From Rikenella microfusus (lineage in GTDB: Bacteria; Bacteroidota; Bacteroidia; Bacteroidales; Tenuifilaceae): a stretch of 64,000 nt of DNA. The DNA lies in assembly GCA_020722565.1 (NCBI GenBank), contig DYKO01000001.1:124001-188000 (forward strand). The letters run 5' to 3'. Each line of letters opens with the position of its first letter. Within the stretch, counting starts at the first letter, position 1. A model generated the notes under the pieces. It made no database searches, had not been told where the DNA came from, and was given only the letters and a program-made list of their open reading frames with translations. Shown here in pieces: positions 29,301 through 37,343 of the stretch. The position numbers and the translations under genes were made by a program.

Positions 29301-29495
29301 TACATTTAACTCGTACTTACCATCGGCATTAGTGGTAATACCAATAGTTGTACCCTTAACAAACACTGAAACACCCGGCATGGGCATTCCATCCTCGGAA
29401 CTGGTAACCGTTCCGGTAATCCTTACCGTTTGCGCCTGAACCAGTGTAATGCCAACAAGCAGCAAACCTGCAAGAAAAACGCTTAGTTTTTTCAT
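26364..29495 (-). CDS. SusC/RagA-family TonB-dependent transporter (susC copy 4)
   Basis: 1043 residues: signal peptide 1-22, carboxypeptidase-regulatory-like domain about 24-100, TonB-box-like EEVVVVAPYGTFKKESFTGS, plug with DASATSLYGSRAANGIIMIT, and a barrel ending FGININF. The first 71 residues are identical to copies 2 and 3, while the rest belongs to a different SusC branch. At DNA level 224 bp (29296-29519) match copies 2 and 3 exactly, but its upstream promoter region does not. The pair with its SusD sits alone between hydE and wbqC, framed by 53-bp direct repeats. Confidence 0.96.
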   Translation of the reverse strand: MKKLSVFLAGLLLVGITLVQAQTVRITGTVTSSEDGMPMPGVSVFVKGTTIGITTNADGKYELNVPTTAQTLTFSFVGFTTQDVAIAGRSVIDVVMNPESKQIEEVVVVAPYGTFKKESFTGSASAVKTEKLQEIQVSNVTKALEGLSSGVQVTSGLGQPGTTATIRIRGIGSINASAAPLYVVDGFPFSGDINSIPAQDIENISVLKDASATSLYGSRAANGIIMITTKKGKKDRTLFTAVANVGISTRGIPEYDKLNSKEYMEVLWQKIYNYNLSQSMDDATARTNASTNLVDTYMGGYNPFKVPTGEFVVGTDGKLNPNHEVLWSDDWYDELHQTGVRQDYLVSVSGGTDKSKYYLSGNYLNEDGVVQSSNYKRYSIRLNNEHQLKDWFKLGLNLGASNSEQNYPVSSGSAYVNTFMWSRMIAPIYPVYLRDPNTGELVLDPQGKKQYDYGNSFGRARLYSSNSNPLGTIALDKRVYKDDNVSARGFSEIIFLKDFKLQVNGSVDYNGYLGLTHQNMEVGDAQSFNGRSTRDYGRSFSLSANQLLYYNKSFNEHNIDALIGHESYQYIYNYLTATRTGFPLPKLYELDAAATNESSGSYESNLRLESYLARVNYDYQGKYYLSLSYRTDGSSRFHRDTRWGKFWSVGGSWRISEEDFLKGFTWLNNARLKASYGTTGNDQVGYYAYQALYSTGYPNLGYAGFLLSRLGTPNLTWEKNIQINTGIELRVFDKIGFNFEYYIRKSDDLLFTQPLPPSTGFSGYDANIGAVENRGYDIELNANIINARDFSWFLDVNLSHYKNEITKLPQKEMINGNKKWMVGHSIYDYYMRKFAGVDPTDGKSLWYMDVTHIDPVTNEVVVDSVVTTDNYGTATRYYTGTSSIPDLVGGVTNTFKYKNFDLSFLITFGIGGQVYDSPYASLMHGNLTNGTNFHRDILNAWTPDNSTSNIPINDYDQNVNATSDRFLTDADYISFKNLTFGYTLPTKFLNNYGITNARIFVTGTNLYLKSKRKGLDPQQSISGDLDNVYSPLRTIAFGININF

Positions 29496-29519
29496 AGAAC
29501 AAGTTTTAGGTTTACAATA
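29296..29519 (-). repeat. susC 5' cassette, copy C (224 bp)
   Basis: Identical to 8808-9031 and to the corresponding part of 13974-14273. It covers the first 67 codons and 24 bases of leader, and stops before the promoter that copies A and B share. The shorter tract suggests an older or separate conversion event. Confidence 0.9.
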
Positions 29520-30089
29520 ATGGTTAACTAAGAAGAATTATTTCCGTTGCTAATATATGGAATCATTTTTAAAACACAATCGTATTATTTAATGTTTTTT
29601 TTATGTTTTTTTAAACTAAAAAGGCAACTATACTTACATAATTAAACTTTATACCATAGATATAAGAAAGTTAACAACTTTGAGTATGAATATTAAAAGT
29701 TGATTTTCTCTATTAACTCTTTTATACATGAATCGTAAGGCATTAAAAAGTTCTGTAAGAATTTGGGATTTAGTTAGCAATTAGGAAGGCTAGAAAAATG
29801 TTAAACAAACAGATGATATTTTCACTACCAGCTACAAGAATCGGAATTGTATCTTTAGGAGCATCCTGTTAAGGGATTATTAATTCATGAGCTCAATTTA
29901 AATCAGAATTAAACAGGGTTAACTCGCCTGTTTTTCAACTTAAATTATTTTTAGTAAGAGGTAAAACATATTTGCCATGCATATTAGATGAATCCATTTT
30001 TTTAGAAAGCAACAATCCCAATGGAGTTTTTTTTAAAACTATAGTAGAATTAGGCAAAAGCCGAATTAATTACCTTTATCCTTTCTCCT
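29496..30089. other. Intergenic region upstream of susC copy 4, containing the right 53-bp repeat
   Basis: 594 AT-rich bases without an open frame I can support. It contains the right direct repeat (29839-29891), a terminator-like hairpin pointing rightward (29911-29933, 7-bp stem with a T-run) and the start of the heptamer array at the wbqC stop. I could not place a convincing promoter for susC copy 4, whose upstream bases differ from copies 2 and 3. Confidence 0.6.
29839..29891 (+). repeat. 53-bp direct repeat, right copy
   Basis: Counterpart of 24731-24783 (50 of 53 bases identical, same orientation, 5108 bp apart). Recombination between the two would remove precisely the susC-susD copy 4 pair with its terminator. 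Confidence 0.85.
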
Positions 30090-30094
30090 TTAAC
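30066..30094 (-). repeat. Degenerate heptamer array at the wbqC stop
   Basis: Read on the minus strand the end of wbqC runs into AAGGTTA, AAGGAGA, AAGGATA, AAGGTAA: four 7-bp units with changes at positions 5-7. The stop codon lies in the first unit. Confidence 0.55.
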
Positions 30095-30713
30095 CTTTTA
30101 ATATTCGCCTTGCCTCTAATCCTTCGTTAAAAAGTAAATCGATTATGCTAAGGTTTGTGGTAAAACCAAACCTATGGGCAAATACCTGAAAGTAAGGAGG
30201 TATATTGTTTACATATACGCTATCGACTTTTTGCTTTGGGCTAAATGCATTCCTAAGGTCTTCCGATACACTTGGTATTGTTTCATATTTGTGGGTGAGG
30301 TGAATAGCTACTTGGCTTTCCATAAAGTTGAGCAGTGCATTAAGCAGCTTCAAATTGAAATCAAAAAGGTTCTCGTAGCGGTTATGGTAAAACGGGTACA
30401 ACACATCAAAAATAAAATCGAAGTAGGCGGATGTACGATATGCCGATTCTATAGCCCTCCAGTGGTTGCGGTTCCAACCGGTGGAATAATCAATGACTAC
30501 TTCGGATATGGGGGTGTGATTCCCCTTTGGCCTTTCCACAGGAATAACCAATGGTAGGGAACCATTGGCACTGAGTATTACACAACGGTTACGGTAGGTT
30601 TGCTTTCTGTAGCTTTCCTGTGCCTCTATGTAAACCTTTTTGGCATTAATAAGGGCTGAAATATATCCAACAGGGGGCAGATAGGCAGTAGATAAAAGAA
30701 TTGATGTGCTCAT
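30090..30713 (-). CDS. WbqC-like family protein
   Basis: 207 residues. The start region STAYLPPVGYISALINAKKVYIEAQESYRKQTYRNRC and the following PLVIPVERPKG and WRAIESAYRTSAYFDF match the WbqC-like family, whose best-known members lie in polysaccharide or glycolipid loci; the enzymatic role is unsettled. No signal peptide. It follows lepB in the same direction, an arrangement frequently seen in Bacteroidota (dapB-lepB-wbqC). Its 3' end runs into a heptamer repeat. Confidence 0.85.
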   Translation of the reverse strand: MSTSILLSTAYLPPVGYISALINAKKVYIEAQESYRKQTYRNRCVILSANGSLPLVIPVERPKGNHTPISEVVIDYSTGWNRNHWRAIESAYRTSAYFDFIFDVLYPFYHNRYENLFDFNLKLLNALLNFMESQVAIHLTHKYETIPSVSEDLRNAFSPKQKVDSVYVNNIPPYFQVFAHRFGFTTNLSIIDLLFNEGLEARRILKG

Positions 30714-30727
30714 GGTTGTTAATAAAA

Positions 30728-30756
30728 TAACCTGCCAGCTGATTTCCGACAGGTTA
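30728..30756 (-). terminator. Hairpin between lepB and wbqC
   Basis: TAACCTG (30728-30734) pairs with CAGGTTA (30750-30756) across a 15-base loop, and the minus strand continues with a T-rich run. It lies 20 bp past the lepB stop, so it may end most lepB transcripts or attenuate reading into wbqC. Confidence 0.5.
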
Positions 30757-30776
30757 CCTGATGTATTTGTAATATT

Positions 30777-32114
30777 CTACTCAATAGCTCTAAACATTCG
30801 GCTGAAGCGGATATTTGCCGGAAAACTCTTCTCCTTGTCGATCGATAGCCAAACAAACGAAGCTTTCCCAACAACATGATCCTCAGGCACAAATCCCCAG
30901 AAACGGCTGTCGGCTGAATTATGGCGGTTATCGCCCATCATAAAGTAGTAATTCATTTTAAAGGTGTATGTTGAGGTTAGCGCTCCATTAATATATATGG
31001 AATTGCCCTCAACTCTTAGATCGTTGTTCTCGTAAACATCAATAATCCGTTCATACAGCGGGAGATTATCCAGGGTAAGCGATACGGTTTCGCCCTTTTT
31101 GGGCACCCAAATAGGTCCAAAGTTATCCTCAGTCCATGTGAAACGTGGATCGTGTGGGAAAATTAACTTCCACATAAGGGATGAATCGGTGTTCTCAAAA
31201 CGTTTTATCTCCAACACATTACTAAAGGTTTTGAAGCGCTCCAGCATCTCCTCGGTAAGGGGTATTGTATAAATTGATTCCTGTGCGTTATAGTTTACAT
31301 CGGCCCGAGCAATTCCCATCTCTTCAAAACGTATGGGATTAATAGTAGTGCCACTGGTTTTTATACTATAGGTGTACTGGCGCTTGCCAATTTTTATCTG
31401 TTCCTTACCATTCACAAAGAGTTGTCCATGAATAACCTGAAGAGTATCGCCTGGAACACCCACGCAGCGCTTTATATAGTTCTCCCTCTTATCAACAGGT
31501 CGGTATATAATATCGAAATTCTTACGAATATAGTCGCGGCCGTATATACGCGCCAGTGTGTAGTAGCTTGAGTTTTGGTCCTGTAGCACAACTGTATCGC
31601 CTTCAGGAAAGTTGAACACCACCACATCGTTACGCTTAATGGTTCCAAATCCCGCAATACGTTTGTATGGCCATCGGGGCCATTCAATGAACGACTTAGT
31701 GTTTTTAGTAAACGGCAGGGTATGGTGCACAAAAGGGAATGAAATGGGGGTATTGGGCATTTTAGGGCCGTAAGCCACCTTGCTCACAAAAAGGTAGTCG
31801 CCCACCAGTAATGATTTTTCCATGGATGAGGTGGGTATGGTGTAGGCCTCGATAAAAAACATACGGATAAGGGTTGCAGCCACCACGGCAAAAATAATGG
31901 CATCGACCCACTCTATGAGCACGCTTTTCTTCTGTCCGCGTTTTTTCCAGAACGTCCAGTTAACCTTTTGGGTGATGTAGTGGTCAAAAATTATGGGTAA
32001 ACCCAGTAAAAGCCAGTAATTGCCAATCCAAATTACCCAAAGAATAAAGATAAGGGTTGTTGTGGCAAACCGGAAGTATTTGTTTTTTAGGAACTCTTTA
32101 ATTTTTTGGTACAT
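30777..32114 (-). CDS. lepB: Signal peptidase I
   Basis: 445 residues. A hydrophobic N-terminal region (about 17-45) and a second segment (about 70-88) lead into the catalytic serine motif PTSSMEKSLLVGDYLF (Ser 97). The catalytic lysine is in KRCVGVPGD (Lys 215), and the C-terminal box is MMGDNRHNSADSRFWGFV. It cleaves signal peptides of exported proteins on the outer face of the inner membrane. A long insert between the Lys box and the GDNR box (about 230-370) makes it larger than the Escherichia enzyme, which is usual in Bacteroidota. 13 bp downstream of dapB. Confidence 0.96.
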   Translation of the reverse strand: MYQKIKEFLKNKYFRFATTTLIFILWVIWIGNYWLLLGLPIIFDHYITQKVNWTFWKKRGQKKSVLIEWVDAIIFAVVAATLIRMFFIEAYTIPTSSMEKSLLVGDYLFVSKVAYGPKMPNTPISFPFVHHTLPFTKNTKSFIEWPRWPYKRIAGFGTIKRNDVVVFNFPEGDTVVLQDQNSSYYTLARIYGRDYIRKNFDIIYRPVDKRENYIKRCVGVPGDTLQVIHGQLFVNGKEQIKIGKRQYTYSIKTSGTTINPIRFEEMGIARADVNYNAQESIYTIPLTEEMLERFKTFSNVLEIKRFENTDSSLMWKLIFPHDPRFTWTEDNFGPIWVPKKGETVSLTLDNLPLYERIIDVYENNDLRVEGNSIYINGALTSTYTFKMNYYFMMGDNRHNSADSRFWGFVPEDHVVGKASFVWLSIDKEKSFPANIRFSRMFRAIE

Positions 32115-32127
32115 AAAATTAAGGTAT

Positions 32128-32853
32128 TTAGTCGAAATTAATTAAGTTATCCATGTTATAAAAACCCTTGCGATTGTAAATGAACTCGGCCGCAAGCACA
32201 GCTCCAAGTGCAAATCCCTTACGGCTTTTGGCCTCATGCGTAAGCCTGATAATATCCTGATCCGATTCAAAAGTTACCATGTGGGTGCCTGGTACAGCAC
32301 CTTCCCTAACAGCTTGTATGGGAATTTTGTCATCCGTTATATTGTTGGGCAAAAGGCTCCAACCTGAATACGAGGGCATATGAGCGTTAATTATGTTAGC
32401 TAAGCTGATGGCAGTACCACTTGGTGCATCAAGTTTTTGAGTATGATGAATTTCGATTATAGAGGGTTTGTAATCCTCAACCCTACTTAGGATGGAGGCA
32501 GCAAGCTGATTTAATTTAAAAAAGATATTAACCCCGATGCTAAAATTGGAAGCGTAGAAGAGGGTACCCCTACCCTGCCGGGCTTTTTCGATCATATCGG
32601 AAAGTTGATCGTTCCAACCCGTAGTTCCACAAACCACAGGGACACCAGCATCAAAACAGGCCTGAACGTTTTGTTTGGCGATTTGGGGCGATGTAAACTC
32701 AATGGCTACATCAACATTTTTGAACTTATCGGAGTTTATTTCGTTGTGATTGTTGCGATCAACTATTAAAGGAATGGAATGGCCCCGTTCGCGAGCAACC
32801 CGCTCAACTTCATGACCCATTTTGCCATAACCAATAATACAAATTCGAAGCAT
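32128..32853 (-). CDS. dapB: 4-hydroxy-tetrahydrodipicolinate reductase
   Basis: 241 residues. The N-terminal nucleotide-binding loop is GYGKMGHEV (8-16). The catalytic EIHHTQKLDAPSGTA segment contains the conserved His pair and Lys. It reduces the dapA product with NAD(P)H in lysine and diaminopimelate synthesis. It is first in the dapB-lepB-wbqC run. Confidence 0.96.
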   Translation of the reverse strand: MLRICIIGYGKMGHEVERVARERGHSIPLIVDRNNHNEINSDKFKNVDVAIEFTSPQIAKQNVQACFDAGVPVVCGTTGWNDQLSDMIEKARQGRGTLFYASNFSIGVNIFFKLNQLAASILSRVEDYKPSIIEIHHTQKLDAPSGTAISLANIINAHMPSYSGWSLLPNNITDDKIPIQAVREGAVPGTHMVTFESDQDIIRLTHEAKSRKGFALGAVLAAEFIYNRKGFYNMDNLINFD

Positions 32854-32936
32854 ATATTTTTTATTTCAGCTTGCAATTTAAAAAAATGTATCGAAAGTTA
32901 AAGTAATGCATGTCGGGTTAAGTAAAATTAACAAAA

Positions 32937-32958
32937 AAAGGGGCGATAAAGCCCCTTT
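32937..32958 (-). terminator. Rho-independent terminator after rplT
   Basis: AAAGGGGC (32937-32944) pairs with GCCCCTTT (32951-32958) over a 6-base loop. On the minus strand the stem is followed by a run of seven T. It lies 20 bp past the rplT stop and ends the ribosomal-protein operon. Confidence 0.88.
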
Positions 32959-32978
32959 CAGACGTATTAATTTAGGTA

Positions 32979-33323
32979 CTACTTAACTGAGTCAACAATA
33001 GTCTTAAAGGCATCAGGATGGTTCATAGCTAAATCAGCTAAAACCTTTCGGTTAATGGCAATACCCTGTTTGTTTATCTTGCCAATGAATTCAGAGTAGG
33101 TCATGCCATAAGGACGAACGGCAGCGTTGATACGCTGAATCCAAAGTGCACGGAATTCAATTTTTTTCTTCTTACGGTCGCGGTATGCATAGGTTAGCCC
33201 TTTCTCGAGAGTATTTTTTGCAACCGTGTAAACATTCCTTCGCGCAAGGAAGTTTCCCTTTGTCTGTTTAAGAATTTTCTTTCTGCGTTTTCGCGATGCT
33301 ACTGCATTTACTGAACGTGGCAT
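32979..33323 (-). CDS. rplT: 50S ribosomal protein L20
   Basis: 114 residues, starting [18 protein letters not shown] with the basic N-terminal tail, then [16 protein letters not shown] and [22 protein letters not shown]. It binds 23S rRNA early in large-subunit assembly. In other bacteria L20 represses its own operon; I saw no clear mimic of its rRNA site here. The 109-bp gap to rpmI is unusually long for this operon. Confidence 0.98.
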   Translation of the reverse strand: MPRSVNAVASRKRRKKILKQTKGNFLARRNVYTVAKNTLEKGLTYAYRDRKKKKIEFRALWIQRINAAVRPYGMTYSEFIGKINKQGIAINRKVLADLAMNHPDAFKTIVDSVK

Positions 33324-33432
33324 TGTTTTACGATTTTTGAATGGTTAGCGGTTCGTTTCCGACGAACACTTTGCTGCTAATTCATTCTGTTAAACATTAA
33401 AGTAATTGAACACAAATAATTAAAAGAAAACA

Positions 33433-33630
33433 TTACTTAACACCAAGCATGGTAAGAACCCTTTTCTCATCGGCCTTTTCAATCAGGGCAAAATGGGTAA
33501 GGTTTCTTTTTTGCTTGGTTTCCTTCTTGGTTAAAATGTGACTCTTGTAGGCATGTTTTCTTTTAATTTTACCTGTTCCGGTTAAAGCAAATCGCTTTTT
33601 AGCACCGGAGTGAGTCTTAGTTTTTGGCAT
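33433..33630 (-). CDS. rpmI: 50S ribosomal protein L35
   Basis: 65 residues beginning [24 protein letters not shown], the standard L35 sequence. Starts 12 bp after infC in the conserved thrS-infC-rpmI-rplT order. Confidence 0.97.
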   Translation of the reverse strand: MPKTKTHSGAKKRFALTGTGKIKRKHAYKSHILTKKETKQKRNLTHFALIEKADEKRVLTMLGVK

Positions 33631-33642
33631 TCTACAATGTAT

Positions 33643-34218
33643 TTATTGATTATTAACGGTTTTATCAGTTTTCTTTTTTGTTCCCTTGGGAGCGATAATC
33701 ATAATCATTCGTTTTCCCTCGAGGCGTGGTAGCTGTTCAACCTTTCCAAACTCCTCAAGGTCCTGGGCAAACCGAAGAAGAAGAATTTCGCCTTGCTCCT
33801 TGAATACTATTGAACGCCCCTTAAAAAAAACATAAGCCTTTACCTTAGCACCATCCTGTAGGAAATTCTCGGCATGCTTCAATTTGAAGTTGTAATCGTG
33901 ATCGTCGGTATTGGGACCGAAACGAATCTCCTTTACTACAATTTTTTGAGCATTGGCCTTAATTTCCTTTTGTTTCTTTTTAAGTTGGTAAAGGAATTTC
34001 TGATAGTCAATTATTTTGCAAACAGGCGGATCAGCCTTATCAGAAATCATTACCAGATCTAATTCCAACTCCTCAGCCATTCGACGGGCCTCACCAATTG
34101 AATATATTCCTGGATTCTCGATATTATCGCCAACCAGTCGGACTGTTTTTGCCCGAATTTCTTCGTTTATCGGGTAATTATCGAATTCCGACTTCTTGTT
34201 GTTAACAGGTGCTGCTAT
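33643..34218 (-). CDS. infC: Translation initiation factor IF-3 with a probable AUA start
   Basis: 191 residues when begun at ATA 34218-34216. The first in-frame ATG (34080) would remove the whole conserved N-terminal domain ([19 protein letters not shown]...), while an in-frame TAA at 34239-34237 leaves no ATG, GTG or TTG upstream. A strong Shine-Dalgarno sequence GGAGGG (34231-34226) ends 7 bases before the ATA. IF-3 genes elsewhere use AUU or similar rare starts so that IF-3 can reject its own message, so this fits autoregulation. Downstream motifs [15 protein letters not shown] and [16 protein letters not shown] are canonical. Lies 28 bp after thrS. Confidence 0.93.
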   Translation of the reverse strand: MAAPVNNKKSEFDNYPINEEIRAKTVRLVGDNIENPGIYSIGEARRMAEELELDLVMISDKADPPVCKIIDYQKFLYQLKKKQKEIKANAQKIVVKEIRFGPNTDDHDYNFKLKHAENFLQDGAKVKAYVFFKGRSIVFKEQGEILLLRFAQDLEEFGKVEQLPRLEGKRMIMIIAPKGTKKKTDKTVNNQ

Positions 34219-34225
34219 AGTTGTA

Positions 34226-34231
34226 CCCTCC
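34226..34231 (-). promoter_or_regulatory. Strong Shine-Dalgarno sequence of infC
   Basis: GGAGGG preceded by an A-run on the minus strand, 7 bases from the proposed ATA start codon. Most genes in this window show no Shine-Dalgarno sequence, so its presence here is informative and decides the start. Confidence 0.8.
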
Positions 34232-34246
34232 TTTTTTTAGTTATTA

Positions 34247-36187
34247 CTATATCTCTTTAAGCTGATTATCTATTTCAGCCTTAATAAAATTCACAAACTC
34301 GTCGAGTTTCATCTGTCCCTTATCGCCTTCCCCCTGAATGCGAACCGAAACAGAATCATTTTCCATTTCCTTTTCACCTACAATTAAGAGGTATGGAATA
34401 CGTCGTAACTCATTGTCTCTGATCTTCTTGCCTATCTTCTCGTTACGTTCGTCAATCAGGGTGCGAATATCGGAATTATTTAGGAAATTAAAAACTTTTT
34501 TTGCGTAATCGTTAAATTTTTCGCTGATGGGAAGAATAACGGCCTGATCGGGTGCTAGCCAAAGCGGAAATTTACCACCGGTATGCTCTATTAAAACGGC
34601 AACAAAACGTTCCATAGAGCCAAATGGAGCACGGTGAATCATAATGGGGCGGTAGCGCTTGTCATCGGCACCAATGTATTCAAGTTGGAAGCGTTCTGGC
34701 AGGTTGTAGTCAACCTGGATGGTACCCAGCTGCCACTTACGACCAATGGCATCGCGAACCATGAAGTCGAGCTTTGGGCCATAGAAAGCAGCCTCGCCAA
34801 GTTCGGTTACGGTCTTGAGCCCACGCTCAGCAGCAGCCTCAACAATAGCTTTTTCGGCTTTTTCCCAGTTTTCATCGGATCCAATGTACTTTTCCTTATT
34901 ATTGGGATCCCGTAGCGAAATCTGTGCTGTGTAATCGTTAAAGTTTAGGGTTTTGAAAATGTATAATACAATGTCAATAACTTTAACAAATTCTTCCTTG
35001 AGCTGATCGGGGCGACAGAAAATGTGGGCATCGTCTTGGGTAAATCCCCTAACACGGGTTAGCCCATGTAGCTCACCGCTCTGCTCGTAACGATATACAG
35101 TGCCAAACTCGGCCAGCCGCAAGGGTAAATCCTTGTATGAACGGGGCTTTGATTTGTATATTTCGCAGTGATGAGGGCAGTTCATGGGTTTTAGAAGAAA
35201 CTCCTCGCCCTCCTCGGGAGTGGTTATGGGACGAAAACTATCCTTGCCGTATTTGGCCCAGTGCCCCGATGTTTCGTAGAGCTGCTTTTGACCAATATGG
35301 GGGGTAATAACCTGCTCATAGCCATACTTTTTCTGAACGCGCTTCAAAAACATTTCAAGACGTTCGCGCAGCTGAGCTCCCCTGGGCAACCATAGAGGCA
35401 AACCTGGCCCAACAGTGGGCGAGAACATGAATAGTTCGAGTTCCTTACCAATCTTGCGGTGATCGCGTTTTTTTGCTTCCTCAAGCATTACTAAGTACTC
35501 ATCGAGAAGTTTTTTCTGGGGAAAAGTAATACCGTAAATGCGGGTTAGCATCTTATTTTTTTCATCGCCACGCCAATAAGCTCCTGCAACGCTAAGCAGC
35601 TTAATGGCCTTTATATAGCCTGTGTTAGGAAGGTGAGGCCCACGGCAAAGGTCAGTAAAATCGCCCTGTGTATAAAACGAAATGGTACCATCCTGAAGGT
35701 CTGAAATGAGCTCCACTTTATACGGGTCGCCTTTTTGTTTATAGGTTTCAAGAGCCTCGGCCTTTGAAACCTCACGGCGAACTATGGGTTGTTTTTGCTG
35801 AGCAAACTCCATCATTTTCTGCTCAATACGGGGCAAATCCTCCTCGGATATGACATGACCATTAAAGTCGATATCGTAGTAAAAACCATTTTCGATACTG
35901 GGGCCAATACCCAGCTTAACACCAGGGTATAAAACTTCAACGGCCTCGGCCATAAGGTGCGCCGACGAGTGCCAAAAGGCATGCTTGCCCTCGGGGTCTT
36001 CCCACTTATGAAGTTTAACAGTGGCATCGGTTTCGATGCTACGGGTGATATCCCAAACCTCGCCATTAACAGAAACAGAAAGTACCTCGGCTGCCAAACG
36101 CTCCGAAATACTTTTGGCTATATCTAAACCGGTAATACCCTTGGGGTATTCGCGGACATTGCCATCGGGAAAAGTTATCTTTATCAT
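34247..36187 (-). CDS. thrS: Threonine-tRNA ligase
   Basis: 646 residues from ATG 36187 ([10 protein letters not shown]); the frame extends to 36232 without family support. Domains in order are TGS (1-60), the editing domain with [11 protein letters not shown], the class II catalytic core with [12 protein letters not shown] and [10 protein letters not shown], and an anticodon-binding domain (about 540-646) with [10 protein letters not shown]. It charges tRNA-Thr and clears mischarged serine. Heads the infC-rpmI-rplT cluster, as in many bacteria. Confidence 0.98.
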   Translation of the reverse strand: MIKITFPDGNVREYPKGITGLDIAKSISERLAAEVLSVSVNGEVWDITRSIETDATVKLHKWEDPEGKHAFWHSSAHLMAEAVEVLYPGVKLGIGPSIENGFYYDIDFNGHVISEEDLPRIEQKMMEFAQQKQPIVRREVSKAEALETYKQKGDPYKVELISDLQDGTISFYTQGDFTDLCRGPHLPNTGYIKAIKLLSVAGAYWRGDEKNKMLTRIYGITFPQKKLLDEYLVMLEEAKKRDHRKIGKELELFMFSPTVGPGLPLWLPRGAQLRERLEMFLKRVQKKYGYEQVITPHIGQKQLYETSGHWAKYGKDSFRPITTPEEGEEFLLKPMNCPHHCEIYKSKPRSYKDLPLRLAEFGTVYRYEQSGELHGLTRVRGFTQDDAHIFCRPDQLKEEFVKVIDIVLYIFKTLNFNDYTAQISLRDPNNKEKYIGSDENWEKAEKAIVEAAAERGLKTVTELGEAAFYGPKLDFMVRDAIGRKWQLGTIQVDYNLPERFQLEYIGADDKRYRPIMIHRAPFGSMERFVAVLIEHTGGKFPLWLAPDQAVILPISEKFNDYAKKVFNFLNNSDIRTLIDERNEKIGKKIRDNELRRIPYLLIVGEKEMENDSVSVRIQGEGDKGQMKLDEFVNFIKAEIDNQLKEI

Positions 36188-36219
36188 AATGCTCTTATAA
36201 ATCAACTTAAAACGACTTG

Positions 36220-36227
36220 CAAAAATA
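36220..36227 (-). promoter_or_regulatory. Candidate -7 element of the thrS operon
   Basis: On the minus strand TATTTTTG is a perfect TAnnTTTG, 32 bases before the thrS ATG, in the 105-bp gap after plsY. The -33 position has no good match. Confidence 0.4.
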
Positions 36228-36292
36228 AACAATTATTGGTTACCATACACTTGAAATACGGATAGATGATAAAATAAACAGAATATTGCCAG

Positions 36293-36952
36293 CTATTGTT
36301 TACCCGCAGAGCGGGTAGTAGTCCCTTTCCGTTTAAGCGAAAATCGTGACTCTTCGCCCCGCACCAACCTTTCGATATTTTTTTGATGCGTAAATAGCAT
36401 CAAAATTGCCAGAATGAAAGCAAAGGTTATAAGTGCAGGATTAGTGGTTCGGTAAACAAAGATCAAAACTAAAGGGAATGAAAAACCCGCAATCATAGAA
36501 CTTAGCGATACGTATCGGGTAATGATTACAGAAATAGTCCAAATGAGAAAAACTGTAAGCGTAGCCCATGGATGAAGAGCAAAAACTACGCCAGAAAGCA
36601 CCGCAACACCCTTACCTCCTCTAAACTGTGCAAAAACAGGAAATATATGCCCAAGTAGTGCCGCAATACCAAGTATTAGCTGGAAATTAATGAACATTCC
36701 GGTTTTTGGAATATAAAAATCGGTTAGGTATAATAGCCTTACCGCCAGATATCCCTTAAGCACATCGATAATAAAAACAAAAATGCCTGGCCATAATCCC
36801 AACACCCTGATGGTATTGGTTGCTCCTGCATTACCGCTTCCATATTCTCTGACATCAACACCAAAAAAGATTTTACCCACCCATACCGATGTGGGTATGG
36901 AACCCAGCAGGTAAGCCCCAACAACAATAATTATTTTTAAAATTAATTCCAT
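36293..36952 (-). CDS. plsY: Glycerol-3-phosphate acyltransferase PlsY
   Basis: 219 residues with about five membrane segments. The conserved loops are REYGSGNAGATNTIRVLG (the glycerol-phosphate/acyl-phosphate site) and FRGGKGVAVLSGV. It transfers an acyl group from acyl phosphate to glycerol-3-phosphate, the first step of phospholipid synthesis, in the inner membrane. The C-terminal tail (HQKNIERLVRGEESRF) is standard for the family. Upstream of thrS in the same direction. Confidence 0.96.
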   Translation of the reverse strand: MELILKIIIVVGAYLLGSIPTSVWVGKIFFGVDVREYGSGNAGATNTIRVLGLWPGIFVFIIDVLKGYLAVRLLYLTDFYIPKTGMFINFQLILGIAALLGHIFPVFAQFRGGKGVAVLSGVVFALHPWATLTVFLIWTISVIITRYVSLSSMIAGFSFPLVLIFVYRTTNPALITFAFILAILMLFTHQKNIERLVRGEESRFSLKRKGTTTRSAGKQ

Positions 36953-37169
36953 GCTACAAAGATAGCTACTTTTTTTTGTAAAATTATTCTAATGCTTTAC
37001 CAATTTATTGAACCTGCTATGTTGTGCCAAAACGTGAAATTTTGCAGAATACTGTTTTAACTTTTTTTTCAACCGCATATGAATTTTAATATTATTAGCT
37101 ATCAGTAGGTTATGCCTTATCTTAAAAGCACACTAATGCACGGATGCCCCCAAAGGGCTTGCCGTATTC

Positions 37170-37266
37170 AAACACCCATATTTTGGCTCCGCTGAGCTAA
37201 TAAAAATACACTCGGTTGCTCATTGGTAATGTGTAAGCTCAGTTAAATGGGTGTTTCATATGAAAC
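37170..37266. other. Nested inverted repeats with a 14-bp palindrome (possible structured RNA or operator)
   Basis: Three nested complementary pairs: AAACACCCA (37170-37178) with 37248-37256, CTGAGCT (37192-37198) with 37236-37242, and TACAC (37207-37211) with 37231-37235. GTTTCATATGAAAC (37253-37266) is a perfect 14-bp palindrome overlapping the outer right arm. Together they could fold into one long imperfect hairpin. It could be the leader of plsY, a separate small RNA, or a miniature element; I recognise no known family. Confidence 0.45.
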
Positions 37267-37343
37267 TTGTATGATGTATTTTTTAACATAAAAAAGCAAA
37301 ATAATTAATAGGCCTGGTTCTAAGTATATTCAGTAAAATAAAA

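Noticed and set aside
30174-30557. 127-codon open frame opposite wbqC
   Set aside because: Shadow of the WbqC-like gene, which carries the family motifs.
33643-34080. Shorter IF-3 beginning at the ATG
   Set aside because: Would delete the conserved N-terminal domain that is plainly encoded upstream in frame.
36188-36232. Longer thrS start
   Set aside because: The extra 15 residues are not part of the TGS domain and would overlap the predicted -7 element.
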